Assembly: GCA_947447375.1 (NCBI GenBank)
Contig: CANFJB010000005.1
Coordinates: forward strand, 62,001 to 126,000
DNA: 64,000 nt
Source of the DNA: Bacteroidota bacterium
GTDB lineage: Bacteria; Bacteroidota; Bacteroidia; Flavobacteriales; Flavobacteriaceae
Reading direction: 5' to 3'
Positions 55,758 through 64,000 of the stretch are shown in pieces. Numbering within the stretch: position 1 is the stretch's first letter; the number at the start of each line of letters is the position of its first letter. Position numbers and translations under genes: made by a program. The notes below the pieces were generated by a model. It made no database searches, had not been told where the DNA came from, and saw nothing but the letters and a program-made list of their open reading frames with translations.

Positions 55758-56812
55758 TATCGATAAACAAAAGCGTTTACATTCATACCAGCTCCTACCG
55801 AAGCAAAAAGTAAAACATCACCCTTTTTTATTTCGTGATTTTCAAGTTGGTTGTTCACCAATAAATCATATAATGTTGGAATCGTTGCCACACTACTATT
55901 CCCTAAAAAGTTAATACTCATAGGCATAATTCCTTCAGGTGGAGTTTGATTGTATAATTTATAAAAGCGGTTTATAATTGCTTCATCCATTTTTTCATTG
56001 GCTTGATGGATTAGAATTTTCTTCACCTCTTCAATCGCGATTCCACTTTTCTCCAAGCAGCTTTTCATGGCAGTAGGAACATTGCTTAAAGCAAATTCGT
56101 AAATTTTTCTACCGTGCATTTTTATATAAAAAACATCTGGATCTAAATCATTATTGTATGATTTTCCATAAAAAAGGTAGTCTTTTTCAGTATAAGTATA
56201 AGAAGCGCTTTCGTGAGATAAAATACCACAATTTTCATCACTAGTTTCTACAATGGTTGCCCCTGCTCCATCGGCATAAATCATAGAATCACGATCGTGA
56301 GGATCCACAACTCTTGATAAAGCCTCTGCTCCAATAACCAAACATTTTTGAGCCATTCCGGATTTAATTAACGCATAGGCTTGTAACATACCCTCGATCC
56401 ATCCTGGACAACCAAAAAGGATATCAAAAGCAACGCATTTTGGATTTTGAATTTGTAATTTATTTTTTACACGAGCAGCTAAACAGGGTAATGCATCCGA
56501 TTGAATGGTTCCGCTTTTTATATCCCCAAAATTATGAGCAACAATAATATAATCTAACGATTCTGGATCGATTCCCGCATTTTTAATTGCTTTATCAGAA
56601 GCCAAATAAGCCATATCTGAAGTAATTATTGAGGAGTCAGCATACCTTCTTTCTTCGATTCCTGTAATTCCTTTGAATTTTCCAATCACGGTTTCATTGC
56701 TGTAAGCAAATGATGTTCCGTCTTCATTCATGAAATGATGATTGCTAAAATCTAAATTGGTTACAATAATTTCTGGTAGGTAACTTCCGGAGCCTGTTAT
56801 TTTTATGTTCAT
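55754..56812 (-). CDS. 3-oxoacyl-ACP synthase III-like ketosynthase
   Basis: 352 residues, thiolase fold. Catalytic triad visible: Cys135 in FGCPGWIEG, His269 in IHQANEKM, Asn305 in FLGNSSVATIPTL. The family signature DGAGATIV is near residue 181. FabH starts fatty acid synthesis from acetyl-CoA; variants make or load other acyl chains. A housekeeping fabH is usually beside plsX and rpmF, which are absent, so this may be a paralogue with a specialised acyl substrate. Convergent with the flippase gene. Confidence 0.88.
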   Translation of the reverse strand: MNIKITGSGSYLPEIIVTNLDFSNHHFMNEDGTSFAYSNETVIGKFKGITGIEERRYADSSIITSDMAYLASDKAIKNAGIDPESLDYIIVAHNFGDIKSGTIQSDALPCLAARVKNKLQIQNPKCVAFDILFGCPGWIEGMLQAYALIKSGMAQKCLVIGAEALSRVVDPHDRDSMIYADGAGATIVETSDENCGILSHESASYTYTEKDYLFYGKSYNNDLDPDVFYIKMHGRKIYEFALSNVPTAMKSCLEKSGIAIEEVKKILIHQANEKMDEAIINRFYKLYNQTPPEGIMPMSINFLGNSSVATIPTLYDLLVNNQLENHEIKKGDVLLFASVGAGMNVNAFVYRY

Positions 56813-56929
56813 CGATTTGAAATATAATTACAAGCTAATTTAATAATTTAAATTGTCAATTAACGATAAATTAACCTTCAGTGGTATTTAATTATGAATA
56901 AAGCAAATTTTGAGTTCAATACTTATTGA

Positions 56930-57313
56930 TTATTTATTTTTATTATCAATATTTATTTTAATTTGCATTATGGTTGCCAAACTTAAAGCTTGAGTTTTGA
57001 TTTTTTCAGCATTTGTGCCAACAAAATTATCATCAACCGAGTCATTAAAGTGATTTAACCAAATGGTGAATAACTCAGGTGTTAGATTTTCTTTTTCGTT
57101 GATATCCAAGTGAATTTTAGTAAGATTATTGAAATACCCAACGGTATCGAAAATTGCTTGTGACCAAAATGTAACTAATATCGGCAAATGTTCTTCCAAC
57201 TTAATTTTCACAACATCCGTAAAAATGTAACTTATAGAAGCATCTGACAATAATCTTTTATAAAAATTATCGACTAAATAATATAAATCGTCTTGGCTTT
57301 CTATGTCTTTCAT
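56930..57313 (-). CDS. Group III truncated haemoglobin
   Basis: 127 residues from the ATG at 57313; the TTG two codons upstream lies in the -7 box. The compact 2-on-2 globin fold and residue pattern fit group III: Tyr near position 18 (B10), His near 42 (E7, EEHLP), proximal His near 68 (KIHLDI) and Trp near 85 (IWLNHF). It may bind O2 or NO and protect respiration; inference from the family. Downstream of gcvP on the same strand but with its own promoter. The 117-bp gap upstream of fabH-like gene holds nothing recognised. Confidence 0.88.
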   Translation of the reverse strand: MKDIESQDDLYYLVDNFYKRLLSDASISYIFTDVVKIKLEEHLPILVTFWSQAIFDTVGYFNNLTKIHLDINEKENLTPELFTIWLNHFNDSVDDNFVGTNAEKIKTQALSLATIMQIKINIDNKNK

Positions 57314-57316
57314 ATT

Positions 57317-57324
57317 CAAATATA
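57317..57324 (-). promoter_or_regulatory. -7 box directly before the truncated haemoglobin gene
   Basis: Minus strand TATATTTG, then AAT, then ATG at 57313. Transcription would start at or next to the ATG. The box joins the T-run of the gcvP terminator. Confidence 0.55.
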
Positions 57325-57362
57325 AAAAAAATCCATCTCGAAATTTTACATTTGAGATGGAA
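57324..57362 (-). terminator. Rho-independent terminator of gcvP
   Basis: Minus strand CCATCTC...GAGATGG stem (with a 14-nt loop) followed by ATTTTTTT, 22 nt after the gcvP stop. Confidence 0.87.
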
Positions 57363-57383
57363 TTAACTTAAAATTATTTTGTT

Positions 57384-60233
57384 TTAATTTTCCATATACG
57401 CTTCAATTGGAGCGCAAGAACAAACTAAATTTCTATCTCCGTAAGCATCATCCGTTCTTCTAACGGTAGGCCAAAATTTGTTTTCAGAAATGTATTCCAA
57501 TGGGAAAGCTGCTTTTTCACGGGTGTAAGGAAAATTCCAAACATCAGCGGTAACCATCATTAAAGTATGAGGCGCATTTTTCAAAACTGTATTGTGATCT
57601 TCAATGGTGCTTGCTTCAATTTCTTTTCTAATTTCAATCATTGCATCACAAAAACGATCCAGTTCTTCTAAATTTTCACTTTCTGTTGGTTCGATCATTA
57701 AAGTTCCTGCAACTGGAAATGAAACTGTAGGTGCATGAAAACCATAATCCATTAAACGTTTTGCAATATCGGTAACTTCAACTCCTTTTTGTTTGAAAGG
57801 GCGACATTCCAATATCATTTCGTGAGCTGCGCGACCCATTTCACCAGAATATAAAGTATCATAATGACCGTTCAAACGCTCTTTAATATAATTTGCATTT
57901 AGAATTGCATATTTAGTAGCGTTGGTAACTCCTTCAGCACCCAGCATAGAAATGTATCCATAAGAAATCAAACATACTAATGCTGATCCCCAAGGAGCTG
58001 CAGATATTGCTGTAATGGCGTTTTCTCCGCCAGTACAAACTATAGGATTTGAAGGTAAAAACGGAACTAATTGTGGTGCAACACAAATTGGACCAACACC
58101 AGGACCACCTCCACCGTGTGGAATTGCAAATGTTTTGTGAAGATTCAAGTGACAAACATCAGCACCAATTGTAGCAGGATTTGTTAATCCCACTTGCGCA
58201 TTCATATTGGCACCATCCATATAAACCTGACCTCCATTATCGTGAATTATTTGAGTAATTTCTCTAATTGCACTTTCAAAAACTCCATGTGTAGATGGAT
58301 AAGTTACCATCAAACAAGAAAGTTCGTCTTTGTATAAAATTGCTTTTTCACGCAAATCATCAACGTCAATATTTCCGTTTTCAAGTGTTTTAGTAACTAT
58401 AACTTTCATTCCAGCCATGGCTGCAGAAGCAGGATTTGTTCCGTGTGCCGATGATGGAATTAAGGCAATATTTCTATGGTGATCTCCACGAGATTGATGG
58501 TAAGCACGAATAACCATAAGTCCGGCATATTCTCCTTGAGCACCTGAATTTGGCTGTAAAGTTGTTCCAGCAAAACCGGTTATTTCATTTAATTGCTGCT
58601 CTAATTTAGTCAACATTTCTTTGTATCCTTGTGCTTGTTCAAAGGGTACAAATGGGTGAATATTATTCCACATTGGATTACTCAAAGGCAACATTTCAGC
58701 TGCAGCATTCAATTTCATTGTACATGAACCAAGAGATATCATAGAATGATTCAATGATAAATCTTTTCTTTCCAACATTTTGATATAACGCATCATTGCA
58801 GATTCTGAATGATACCTGTTAAAAACTTCGTGTTTTAAAAATTCCGAAGTTCTTTCTAAATGTTCTGGGAAATGATTCGTAGAAGTTAATTCTTGAATTG
58901 CAGTAGCCTGAGTCCCATTTGCTGCAGCAAAAACTTCAATAATTTTATTTAAATCGGATATACTTGTAGTTTCATTCAAAGAAATTGAAACGGAAGTATC
59001 GTCAATATAATAGAAGTTAATTTCATTTTCTAATGCCAATTTGTTCACTTTCTTAGCATCTGCTTTTACAACAATAGTATCAAAAAAGGCATTATTGGTT
59101 TGCTCGTAACCTAATTTTTTCAATTCATTTGCTAATGTAGCTGCAGCGGCATGAACTTTATTTGCAATATATTTTAATCCTTTTGGTCCATGAAAAACAG
59201 TATACATTCCTGCCATTACCGACAATAATACTTGTGCTGTACAAATATTTGAGGTTGCTTTGTCTCTTTTTATATGCTGCTCACGAGTTTGTAGCGCCAT
59301 TCTTAAAGCACGATTCCCATTGGTATCAACTGTAACTCCGATGATTCTTCCAGGCATACTTCTTTTAAACTCATCTTTTGTAGCAAAATAAGCAGCGTGA
59401 GGACCTCCATAACCTAACGGAATTCCAAAACGTTGTGTAGTTCCTAAAACCACATCGGCGCCCATTTCTCCTGGAGGAGTCAATTTCACTAAGCTTAAAA
59501 TATCTGCCGCAACGGCAACTTTAATTTCATTTTCTTTAGCTTTTGCAATAAAAGAAGCATAATCATGAACTTGTCCGAATTTTCCTGGATACTGTAAAAT
59601 TGCACCGAAAAATTCATTTGAAAAATCAAAAGTTTCGTGATTTCCAATTACCAATTCAACACCAATAGGAGCTGCACGAGTGATTAATACAGATAAAGTT
59701 TGAGGTAAAATTTCTTCGGAAACAAAGAACTTACAAGTATTATTTTTCTTTTGATCGCGAGTTCTTACGTCAAATAAAAGCGCCATTGCTTCAGCGGCAG
59801 CAGTACCTTCATCCAACAAAGAGGCGTTTGCAATTTCCATTCCAGTTAATTCAATAACCATAGTTTGAAAATTTAAAATCGCTTCCAAACGTCCTTGAGC
59901 AATCTCGGCTTGATAAGGCGTGTAAGCAGTGTACCAACCCGGATTTTCAAAAATATTTCTCTGAATAACTGCGGGAACAATCGCTTGATTGTAACCCAAA
60001 CCGATGTAGGTTTTAAACACTTTATTTTTATTTCCCAATTCAGCAATATGATTTGAAAATTCATATTCTGACATTGCAGGTGCTAAATTTAATGGTTTTT
60101 TTAATCGAATATCTTCAGGAATAGTTTCAAGAATCAATTGATCAAGTGACTTTGCACCAATTGTTTTTAGCATATGTTGAAGCTCATTTTCATTTGGTCC
60201 AATATGTCTTAAAGCAAAAGCATCTGTTTTCAT
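57384..60233 (-). CDS. gcvP: Glycine dehydrogenase (decarboxylating), P-protein
   Basis: 949 residues from the ATG at 60233 (MKTDAFALRHIGPNENELQHML). The open frame reaches 60314, but that extension lies upstream of the promoter box at 60269-60276. It is the fused N+C form: YTPYQAEIAQGRLEAILNFQTMV in the first half and DVCHLNLHKTFAIPHGGGGPG in the second half with PLP lysine Lys700. Together with GcvT, GcvH and Lpd it cleaves glycine; those genes are not in the window. Single-gene unit with its own terminator. Confidence 0.97.
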   Translation of the reverse strand: MKTDAFALRHIGPNENELQHMLKTIGAKSLDQLILETIPEDIRLKKPLNLAPAMSEYEFSNHIAELGNKNKVFKTYIGLGYNQAIVPAVIQRNIFENPGWYTAYTPYQAEIAQGRLEAILNFQTMVIELTGMEIANASLLDEGTAAAEAMALLFDVRTRDQKKNNTCKFFVSEEILPQTLSVLITRAAPIGVELVIGNHETFDFSNEFFGAILQYPGKFGQVHDYASFIAKAKENEIKVAVAADILSLVKLTPPGEMGADVVLGTTQRFGIPLGYGGPHAAYFATKDEFKRSMPGRIIGVTVDTNGNRALRMALQTREQHIKRDKATSNICTAQVLLSVMAGMYTVFHGPKGLKYIANKVHAAAATLANELKKLGYEQTNNAFFDTIVVKADAKKVNKLALENEINFYYIDDTSVSISLNETTSISDLNKIIEVFAAANGTQATAIQELTSTNHFPEHLERTSEFLKHEVFNRYHSESAMMRYIKMLERKDLSLNHSMISLGSCTMKLNAAAEMLPLSNPMWNNIHPFVPFEQAQGYKEMLTKLEQQLNEITGFAGTTLQPNSGAQGEYAGLMVIRAYHQSRGDHHRNIALIPSSAHGTNPASAAMAGMKVIVTKTLENGNIDVDDLREKAILYKDELSCLMVTYPSTHGVFESAIREITQIIHDNGGQVYMDGANMNAQVGLTNPATIGADVCHLNLHKTFAIPHGGGGPGVGPICVAPQLVPFLPSNPIVCTGGENAITAISAAPWGSALVCLISYGYISMLGAEGVTNATKYAILNANYIKERLNGHYDTLYSGEMGRAAHEMILECRPFKQKGVEVTDIAKRLMDYGFHAPTVSFPVAGTLMIEPTESENLEELDRFCDAMIEIRKEIEASTIEDHNTVLKNAPHTLMMVTADVWNFPYTREKAAFPLEYISENKFWPTVRRTDDAYGDRNLVCSCAPIEAYMEN

Positions 60234-60268
60234 ATTTTTAGTAAAAGTGTTGTTGTTATTTTGAAGTG

Positions 60269-60276
60269 CAAATTTA
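60269..60276 (-). promoter_or_regulatory. -7 box of gcvP
   Basis: Minus strand TAAATTTG (TAnnTTTG), 35 nt before the ATG at 60233. It supports this start codon over the upstream one. Not checked for a glycine riboswitch; the leader is too short to hold one. Confidence 0.5.
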
Positions 60277-60361
60277 TGTATTAAATTCAAAATTTTACGG
60301 GATTTTGATGCCAATTTCTAAGTATTTTTCAACTAAAAGCCATTCTTATTAACAGTTTAAT

Positions 60362-60369
60362 TATTTTTG
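60362..60369 (+). promoter_or_regulatory. -7 box directly before the UbiA-like gene
   Basis: TATTTTTG, then TTCA, then the ATG at 60374. Another case with almost no leader. No convincing -33 box. Confidence 0.45.
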
Positions 60370-60373
60370 TTCA

Positions 60374-61249
60374 ATGAAGCAATTGAAACAACTTTTTGAT
60401 TTTTACCTCGATTCTAGTATTCATGTTGCTTTGTCGTGTTTTGCACTTGTAAATTGCACTTACTTAATCTTAAACATTTCAATAAATTATTCGGTAGCCT
60501 TATTTGCCTTTTTTGGAACAATTGTCGGCTATAATTTTGTGAAATTTGATGCCTTGGCTCGAGCCAAAAAAAATAACATGAGTTGGAAATTAAAAGCAAT
60601 CGCAGGATTGAGTTTTCTAGCCTTAATAATTGGAATTTACTACTTCCTAGAACTTCAAAAAATCACTAAAATTATTGCATCCATAGTTTTAATTTTGACC
60701 CTATTATACACACTACCCTTTTTTCCAAATAAAAGAAATGCGCGTAATTGGGCGGGATTTAAAATTTACATCGTGGCTATTTGCTGGGTTGGCGTGACAT
60801 TACTCCTGCCAATAATTAATTCCGATTATAAAATAAATTTCCAAATAGGAATACTAATCCTCCAGAGATTATTTCTGATATTTTCATTAATATTAATATT
60901 TGAGATAAAAGATTTGAAAAATGACGATCCCCATTTAAAAACGGTACCACAACAAATTGGTGTTGCAAAAACTAAAAATCTCGGATTCGTTTTGTTGATT
61001 TTATTTATTGGCTTAAGCAGTATCAATTGCAATTTCAATTACAATATCAATTACAATATCAATTACAATATCAATGGCAATGGCAATGGCAATTTCAATT
61101 ATCAATATTTAGAATTGAATTTTGTAATTGCTATTGTAATTGGTTTTTTTCTGTTTTTTTCTAATGAAAATCGATCTAAATATTTCACGGATTTTTGGGT
61201 AGAAAGTATACCAATTGCATGGTGGCTTTTGTATTTATTCACAAAATAA
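60374..61249 (+). CDS. UbiA-like membrane protein with internal tandem repeat
   Basis: 291 residues with 8-9 hydrophobic helices. Two UbiA-type acidic motifs seem present: YNFVKFDALARAK near residue 55 (NxxxFD variant of the first motif) and EIKDLKNDDPHLKTVPQQIG near residue 180 (matches DxxxD...TLPxxxG of prenyltransferases). It may move a prenyl group, but the first motif is altered, so activity is uncertain. Between the last helices an Asn/Tyr/Ile/Gly-rich loop (residues ~218-240) is encoded by 12-bp and 6-bp tandem repeats (61027-61103). Confidence 0.55.
   Translation: MKQLKQLFDFYLDSSIHVALSCFALVNCTYLILNISINYSVALFAFFGTIVGYNFVKFDALARAKKNNMSWKLKAIAGLSFLALIIGIYYFLELQKITKIIASIVLILTLLYTLPFFPNKRNARNWAGFKIYIVAICWVGVTLLLPIINSDYKINFQIGILILQRLFLIFSLILIFEIKDLKNDDPHLKTVPQQIGVAKTKNLGFVLLILFIGLSSINCNFNYNINYNINYNINGNGNGNFNYQYLELNFVIAIVIGFFLFFSNENRSKYFTDFWVESIPIAWWLLYLFTK
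61027..61103 (+). repeat. In-frame tandem repeats within the UbiA-like gene
   Basis: About three copies of a 12-bp unit (AATTACAATATC; codes Asn-Tyr-Asn-Ile), followed by three copies of the 6-bp unit AATGGC (Asn-Gly) and flanked by related CAATTTC units. All units are multiples of 3, so copy number change would alter loop length without a frameshift. Confidence 0.85.
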
Positions 61250-61273
61250 AAAACCGAAGCTTTCACTCCGGTT
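61247..61273 (-). terminator. Rho-independent terminator of the M3 peptidase gene
   Basis: Minus strand AACCGGAG-TGAAAG-CTTCGGTT followed by a T-run, 8 nt after the peptidase stop. It lies against the stop of the convergent UbiA-like gene and may serve both. Confidence 0.85.
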
Positions 61274-61280
61274 GTACTAT

Positions 61281-63308
61281 TTATAATAATCCTGCTCTTT
61301 TAAGCAAAGCATCTGGTTTTGGTTCTTGACCTCTAAAACGTTTGTACAAAACCATTGGATGTTCTGTTCCGCCTTTTGAAAGTACATTTTCTTTGAATTT
61401 TGTAGCTACCTCAACATTGAAAATTCCTTTTTCTTGGAAATACGCAAACGCATCGGCATCGAGAACCTCAGCCCATTTATAACTGTAATATCCTGAAGAA
61501 TATCCACCTTGAAAAATATGAGAAAAAGCAGTACTCATGGCATTTTCCTTTACCTCTGGATACAATTGAGTGGCTGAAAATTGTTCCATTTCAAATGTCT
61601 TAACATCAGAAATAGCGGTTGGATCTTGACCATGCCAACCCATATCCAACAATCCAAAACTCAATTGGCGTAAAGTCGCCATTCCTTCTTGAAAGCTGGC
61701 ACTTTCTTTAATTTTTTGAACTAATTCCATTGGAATCAATTCATTTGTTTGATAATGATGTGCAAATAATGACAAAGCCTCCGCTTCATAACACCAGTTT
61801 TCCATAATCTGACTAGGTAATTCTACAAAATCCCAAAAAACGCTTGTTCCTGACAAACTTGGGTAAATTGTATTTGCTAAAATACCATGCAAACCGTGAC
61901 CGAATTCGTGAAACAAAGTCGTAACTTCATTAAAAGTTAATAAAGAGGGTTTCGTTGCTGTAGGTCTTGTGAAATTACAAACATTAGAAATGTGTGGTCT
62001 TTCATTTTTATTATTTAAAACATATTGCGACTTGAACGAGGTCATCCACGCACCATTTCTTTTGCCTTTTCTTGGAAAGAAATCGGCATAAAAAACGGCA
62101 ACAAGTTCGTCTTTTTTGTCTTTTACTTCAAAAGTTCTAACTTCTTCGTGGTATTTATCAATGTCGGAAATCTCGTTGAAGGTAATTCCATAAAGTCTTT
62201 CTGCGATAGTAAATGCACCTTCTAAAACCTTTTCTAATTGGAAATAAGGCTTCAAAATCTCATCATCCAAACTGAACAACTGTTGCTTTAATTTTTCAGA
62301 ATAATAAGCTCCATCCCACTTTTCTAGTTGGTCGATTCCGTCTAATTTCTTTGCAAATGCTGCTAATTCTTCAAATTCTTTTTGAGCTGCCGGTTTGGCT
62401 TTTGCCAACAAATCATTTAAAAATGAAATTACTTGTTCCGGTGTTTTCGCCATTCGTTCTTCCAAAACATAATGCGCATGTGTTTTATAACCCAATAACT
62501 GCGCTCTGTCAAAACGTAGTTTGGCAATTTTAAGAACGATATCTTGATTATCGAATTCGTTATTTTGAAATCCTTTTGATCCAAATGCAATTGCCATTTT
62601 TTTTCTTAATTCCCTATTATCCGCGTAGGTAAGAAAAGGAATATAACTAGGATGATCAAGGGTGAAAATCCAACCGTTTTTATCTTGGCTTTTAGCCAAT
62701 AGATGTGCGGCTTCAATTGTTCCTTCAGGCAATCCAGAAAGTTCTTTTTCATCGGTAATATTCAATTGAAAAGCTTGCGTTTCGGCCAATACATTTTCCC
62801 CAAATTGCAAACTTAATTTAGACAATTGCATGTCAATTTCTCGTAATTTACTTTTTTTATCTTCCGATAAATTAGCACCATTTCTAGAAAAACTCTTGTA
62901 TTTTTTATCTAATAATGTGGCTTGTTCAGTACTTAAATTAAGTAACTCTTTTTGGTCGTAAACTGCTTTTACTTTTGCAAATAAAGCGGCATTTAATCGA
63001 ACATCATTTCCAAATTCTGATAATAATGGCGAGATTTCTTGTGCAATTTTTTGCATTTCATCACTAGTTTCTGCCGAATTCAAATTGAAGAAAATACTTG
63101 ATGCTCTATCCAAAACATCACCTGTAAATTCCATCGCCACGATTGTGTTTTCAAAAGTTGGCGCCTCTGAATTATTTACAATTGCATCGATTTCGGCTTT
63201 TGCAATTTCGATTCCTTTTTTAATTGCAGGAAGATAATCTTCATTATTTATTTGAGAAAAAGGAGCCGTATTGTGTTTTGTATTGAAATACTGAGTTAAG
63301 ATATTCAT
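61281..63308 (-). CDS. M3 family oligopeptidase (peptidyl-dipeptidase Dcp / oligopeptidase A type)
   Basis: 675 residues, no signal peptide. Zinc motif HEFGHGLHG with His467, Glu468 and His471; a second part GTSVFWDFVELPSQIMENW (near residue 490) holds the third zinc ligand and helix. N-terminal helical region (YLPAIKKGIEIAKAEIDAIV, FENTIVAMEFTGDVLDRAS) is typical of the Dcp/PrlC subgroup. It degrades short peptides in the cytosol. It could be Dcp or OpdA; the sequence does not decide. Terminator follows; upstream gap 63309-63431 has no gene. Confidence 0.93.
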   Translation of the reverse strand: MNILTQYFNTKHNTAPFSQINNEDYLPAIKKGIEIAKAEIDAIVNNSEAPTFENTIVAMEFTGDVLDRASSIFFNLNSAETSDEMQKIAQEISPLLSEFGNDVRLNAALFAKVKAVYDQKELLNLSTEQATLLDKKYKSFSRNGANLSEDKKSKLREIDMQLSKLSLQFGENVLAETQAFQLNITDEKELSGLPEGTIEAAHLLAKSQDKNGWIFTLDHPSYIPFLTYADNRELRKKMAIAFGSKGFQNNEFDNQDIVLKIAKLRFDRAQLLGYKTHAHYVLEERMAKTPEQVISFLNDLLAKAKPAAQKEFEELAAFAKKLDGIDQLEKWDGAYYSEKLKQQLFSLDDEILKPYFQLEKVLEGAFTIAERLYGITFNEISDIDKYHEEVRTFEVKDKKDELVAVFYADFFPRKGKRNGAWMTSFKSQYVLNNKNERPHISNVCNFTRPTATKPSLLTFNEVTTLFHEFGHGLHGILANTIYPSLSGTSVFWDFVELPSQIMENWCYEAEALSLFAHHYQTNELIPMELVQKIKESASFQEGMATLRQLSFGLLDMGWHGQDPTAISDVKTFEMEQFSATQLYPEVKENAMSTAFSHIFQGGYSSGYYSYKWAEVLDADAFAYFQEKGIFNVEVATKFKENVLSKGGTEHPMVLYKRFRGQEPKPDALLKRAGLL

Positions 63309-63431
63309 GTTTTTAATTATTTATTTCGCCAAGATCCACAAAGAGAGCACTAAATTTCACAAAATATAGCAAAAACTCAATGATTCTTTGCGCAGCTTCC
63401 TTTTTTCTTTGCGTGTCTTTGTGTAAGAATA
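63309..63431. other. Intergenic spacer with degenerate short repeats
   Basis: 123 bp between purE and the M3 peptidase gene. It contains CACAAAGA-type words (CACAAAGAGAGCAC on plus; on minus CACAAAGACACGCAAAGAAAAAAGG...CGCAAAG), which look like a worn intergenic repeat common in Flavobacteriia. No clear terminator or promoter. Confidence 0.4.
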
Positions 63432-63914
63432 TTACTTTTTAAGATTTTCTGAAGATTTATTTACTGAATCTTTCAAGCCTTCTTTGTACAAAATAATTTT
63501 GTCTAAAACGCATTTGTCTTGTGTGCCAACAATTTGAGCAGCTAGGATTCCGGCATTCTTTGCGCCATTTAAAGCTACGGTTGCAACAGGAACGCCACCT
63601 GGCATTTGCAAAATTGACAATATAGAATCCCAACCATCAATAGAATTACTTGATTTCACAGGAACTCCAATTACTGGAAGTGGCGACATCGAAGCGACCA
63701 TTCCGGGTAAATGAGCGGCTCCTCCTGCTCCAGCAATAATAACTGAAATCCCACGTAGGTGAGCATTTTTACTAAACTCTACTAATTTTTCTGGGGTTCT
63801 ATGTGCCGAAACAATATCCACTTCAGTTTCAATATCAAAACCATTAAGAATATCAATTGCATCTTGCATTACTGGCATGTCGGAAATACTTCCCATTATT
63901 ACGGCTACTTTCAT
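63432..63914 (-). CDS. purE: 5-(carboxyamino)imidazole ribonucleotide mutase
   Basis: 160 residues, class I PurE: MKVAVIMGSISDMPVMQDAIDIL at the N-terminus, SAHRTPEKLVEFSKNAHLRGISVIIAGAGGAAHLPGMVAS near residue 40 with the catalytic Ser and His, PVIGVPVKSSNSIDGWDSILSILQMPGGVPVATVALNGAKNAG near residue 89. It rearranges N5-CAIR to CAIR in purine synthesis. purK, its usual partner, is not seen in the window but may lie upstream past base 64000. The 86 bp upstream hold repeated TTTAAAGATT words. Confidence 0.97.
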   Translation of the reverse strand: MKVAVIMGSISDMPVMQDAIDILNGFDIETEVDIVSAHRTPEKLVEFSKNAHLRGISVIIAGAGGAAHLPGMVASMSPLPVIGVPVKSSNSIDGWDSILSILQMPGGVPVATVALNGAKNAGILAAQIVGTQDKCVLDKIILYKEGLKDSVNKSSENLKK

Positions 63915-64000
63915 TGTTAATTTTATTTAAAGATTTAAAGATTAAAGAATTTAAAGATTCAGCTTGAAAATCATTTTTCAATCTTACAATTATTCAATCT

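Noticed and set aside
57934..58155. 73-codon open frame inside gcvP
   Set aside because: It lies over the PLP-binding region of gcvP in another frame and has no independent support.
60234..60314. Upstream extension of gcvP
   Set aside because: It would start upstream of the -7 box at 60269-60276, and the family N-terminus starts at 60233.
61027..61103. Possible CRISPR-like repeat array
   Set aside because: Units are 6 and 12 bp, contiguous, without spacers, and lie in frame within a membrane-protein gene.

Overview
The window comes from a low-GC Bacteroidota genome, almost certainly a Flavobacterium or close relative. The evidence is: two SusC/SusD pairs, a secreted protein with a type IX secretion (T9SS) C-terminal sorting domain, an UpxY/NusG-like antiterminator beside an exopolysaccharide gene, the TAnnTTTG promoter -7 box in front of many genes, no clear Shine-Dalgarno sequences, and a str-S10-spc-alpha ribosomal super-cluster without tuf. 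Almost everything is conserved chromosomal backbone. I see no prophage, insertion sequence, CRISPR array, rRNA or tRNA gene.

Layout. 1-1629 (minus): start of an exopolysaccharide/LPS locus, with an HTH protein carrying a degenerate nucleotidyltransferase domain, an UpxY-like antiterminator, a long RNA hairpin and a truncated UDP-sugar dehydrogenase. 1733-3956: an outer-membrane barrel protein and a sodium/solute symporter. 3957-4600: no gene, but two 177-bp direct repeats and a structured Flavobacteria-type RNA element. 4601-10993 (minus): a CoA-binding protein, two arginine-deiminase-fold hydrolases (one CtlX-like), citrate synthase, enolase and carA. 11081-11160 holds a second copy of the structured element. 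11191-28557 (minus): 31 translation genes plus secY and rpoA, apparently read from one strong promoter upstream of rpsL, with extra hairpins in four of the few wide gaps.

28657-41794 (plus): an Omp85-type barrel, two SusC/SusD nutrient-uptake pairs with no enzyme genes beside them, rlmB, and a PDZ plus T9SS-sorted secreted protein. 41873-48360: rhomboid protease, rarA, then a five-gene minus-strand operon (TPR protein, Mpl-type ligase, radC, yjjG, hypothetical). 48527-50876 (plus): SDR oxidoreductase, SprT-like protein, mannose-1-phosphate guanylyltransferase. 50878-52388: an MlaEF-type ABC pair. 52473-56812: two family 2 glycosyltransferases, a flippase and a KASIII enzyme. 56930-63914: group III truncated haemoglobin, glycine decarboxylase P-protein, a UbiA-like membrane protein with an in-frame tandem repeat, an M3 oligopeptidase and purE.

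I did not find an obviously new multi-gene system. The more unusual signals are non-coding: two copies of a structured RNA element with a compensatory base change; a long hairpin between the antiterminator and the sugar locus; four genes whose -7 box sits only 3-4 nt before the ATG, which suggests leaderless mRNAs; promoters fused to the terminator of the preceding gene; and hairpins inside the ribosomal super-operon. Product calls rest on sequence recognition alone; no database search was run.
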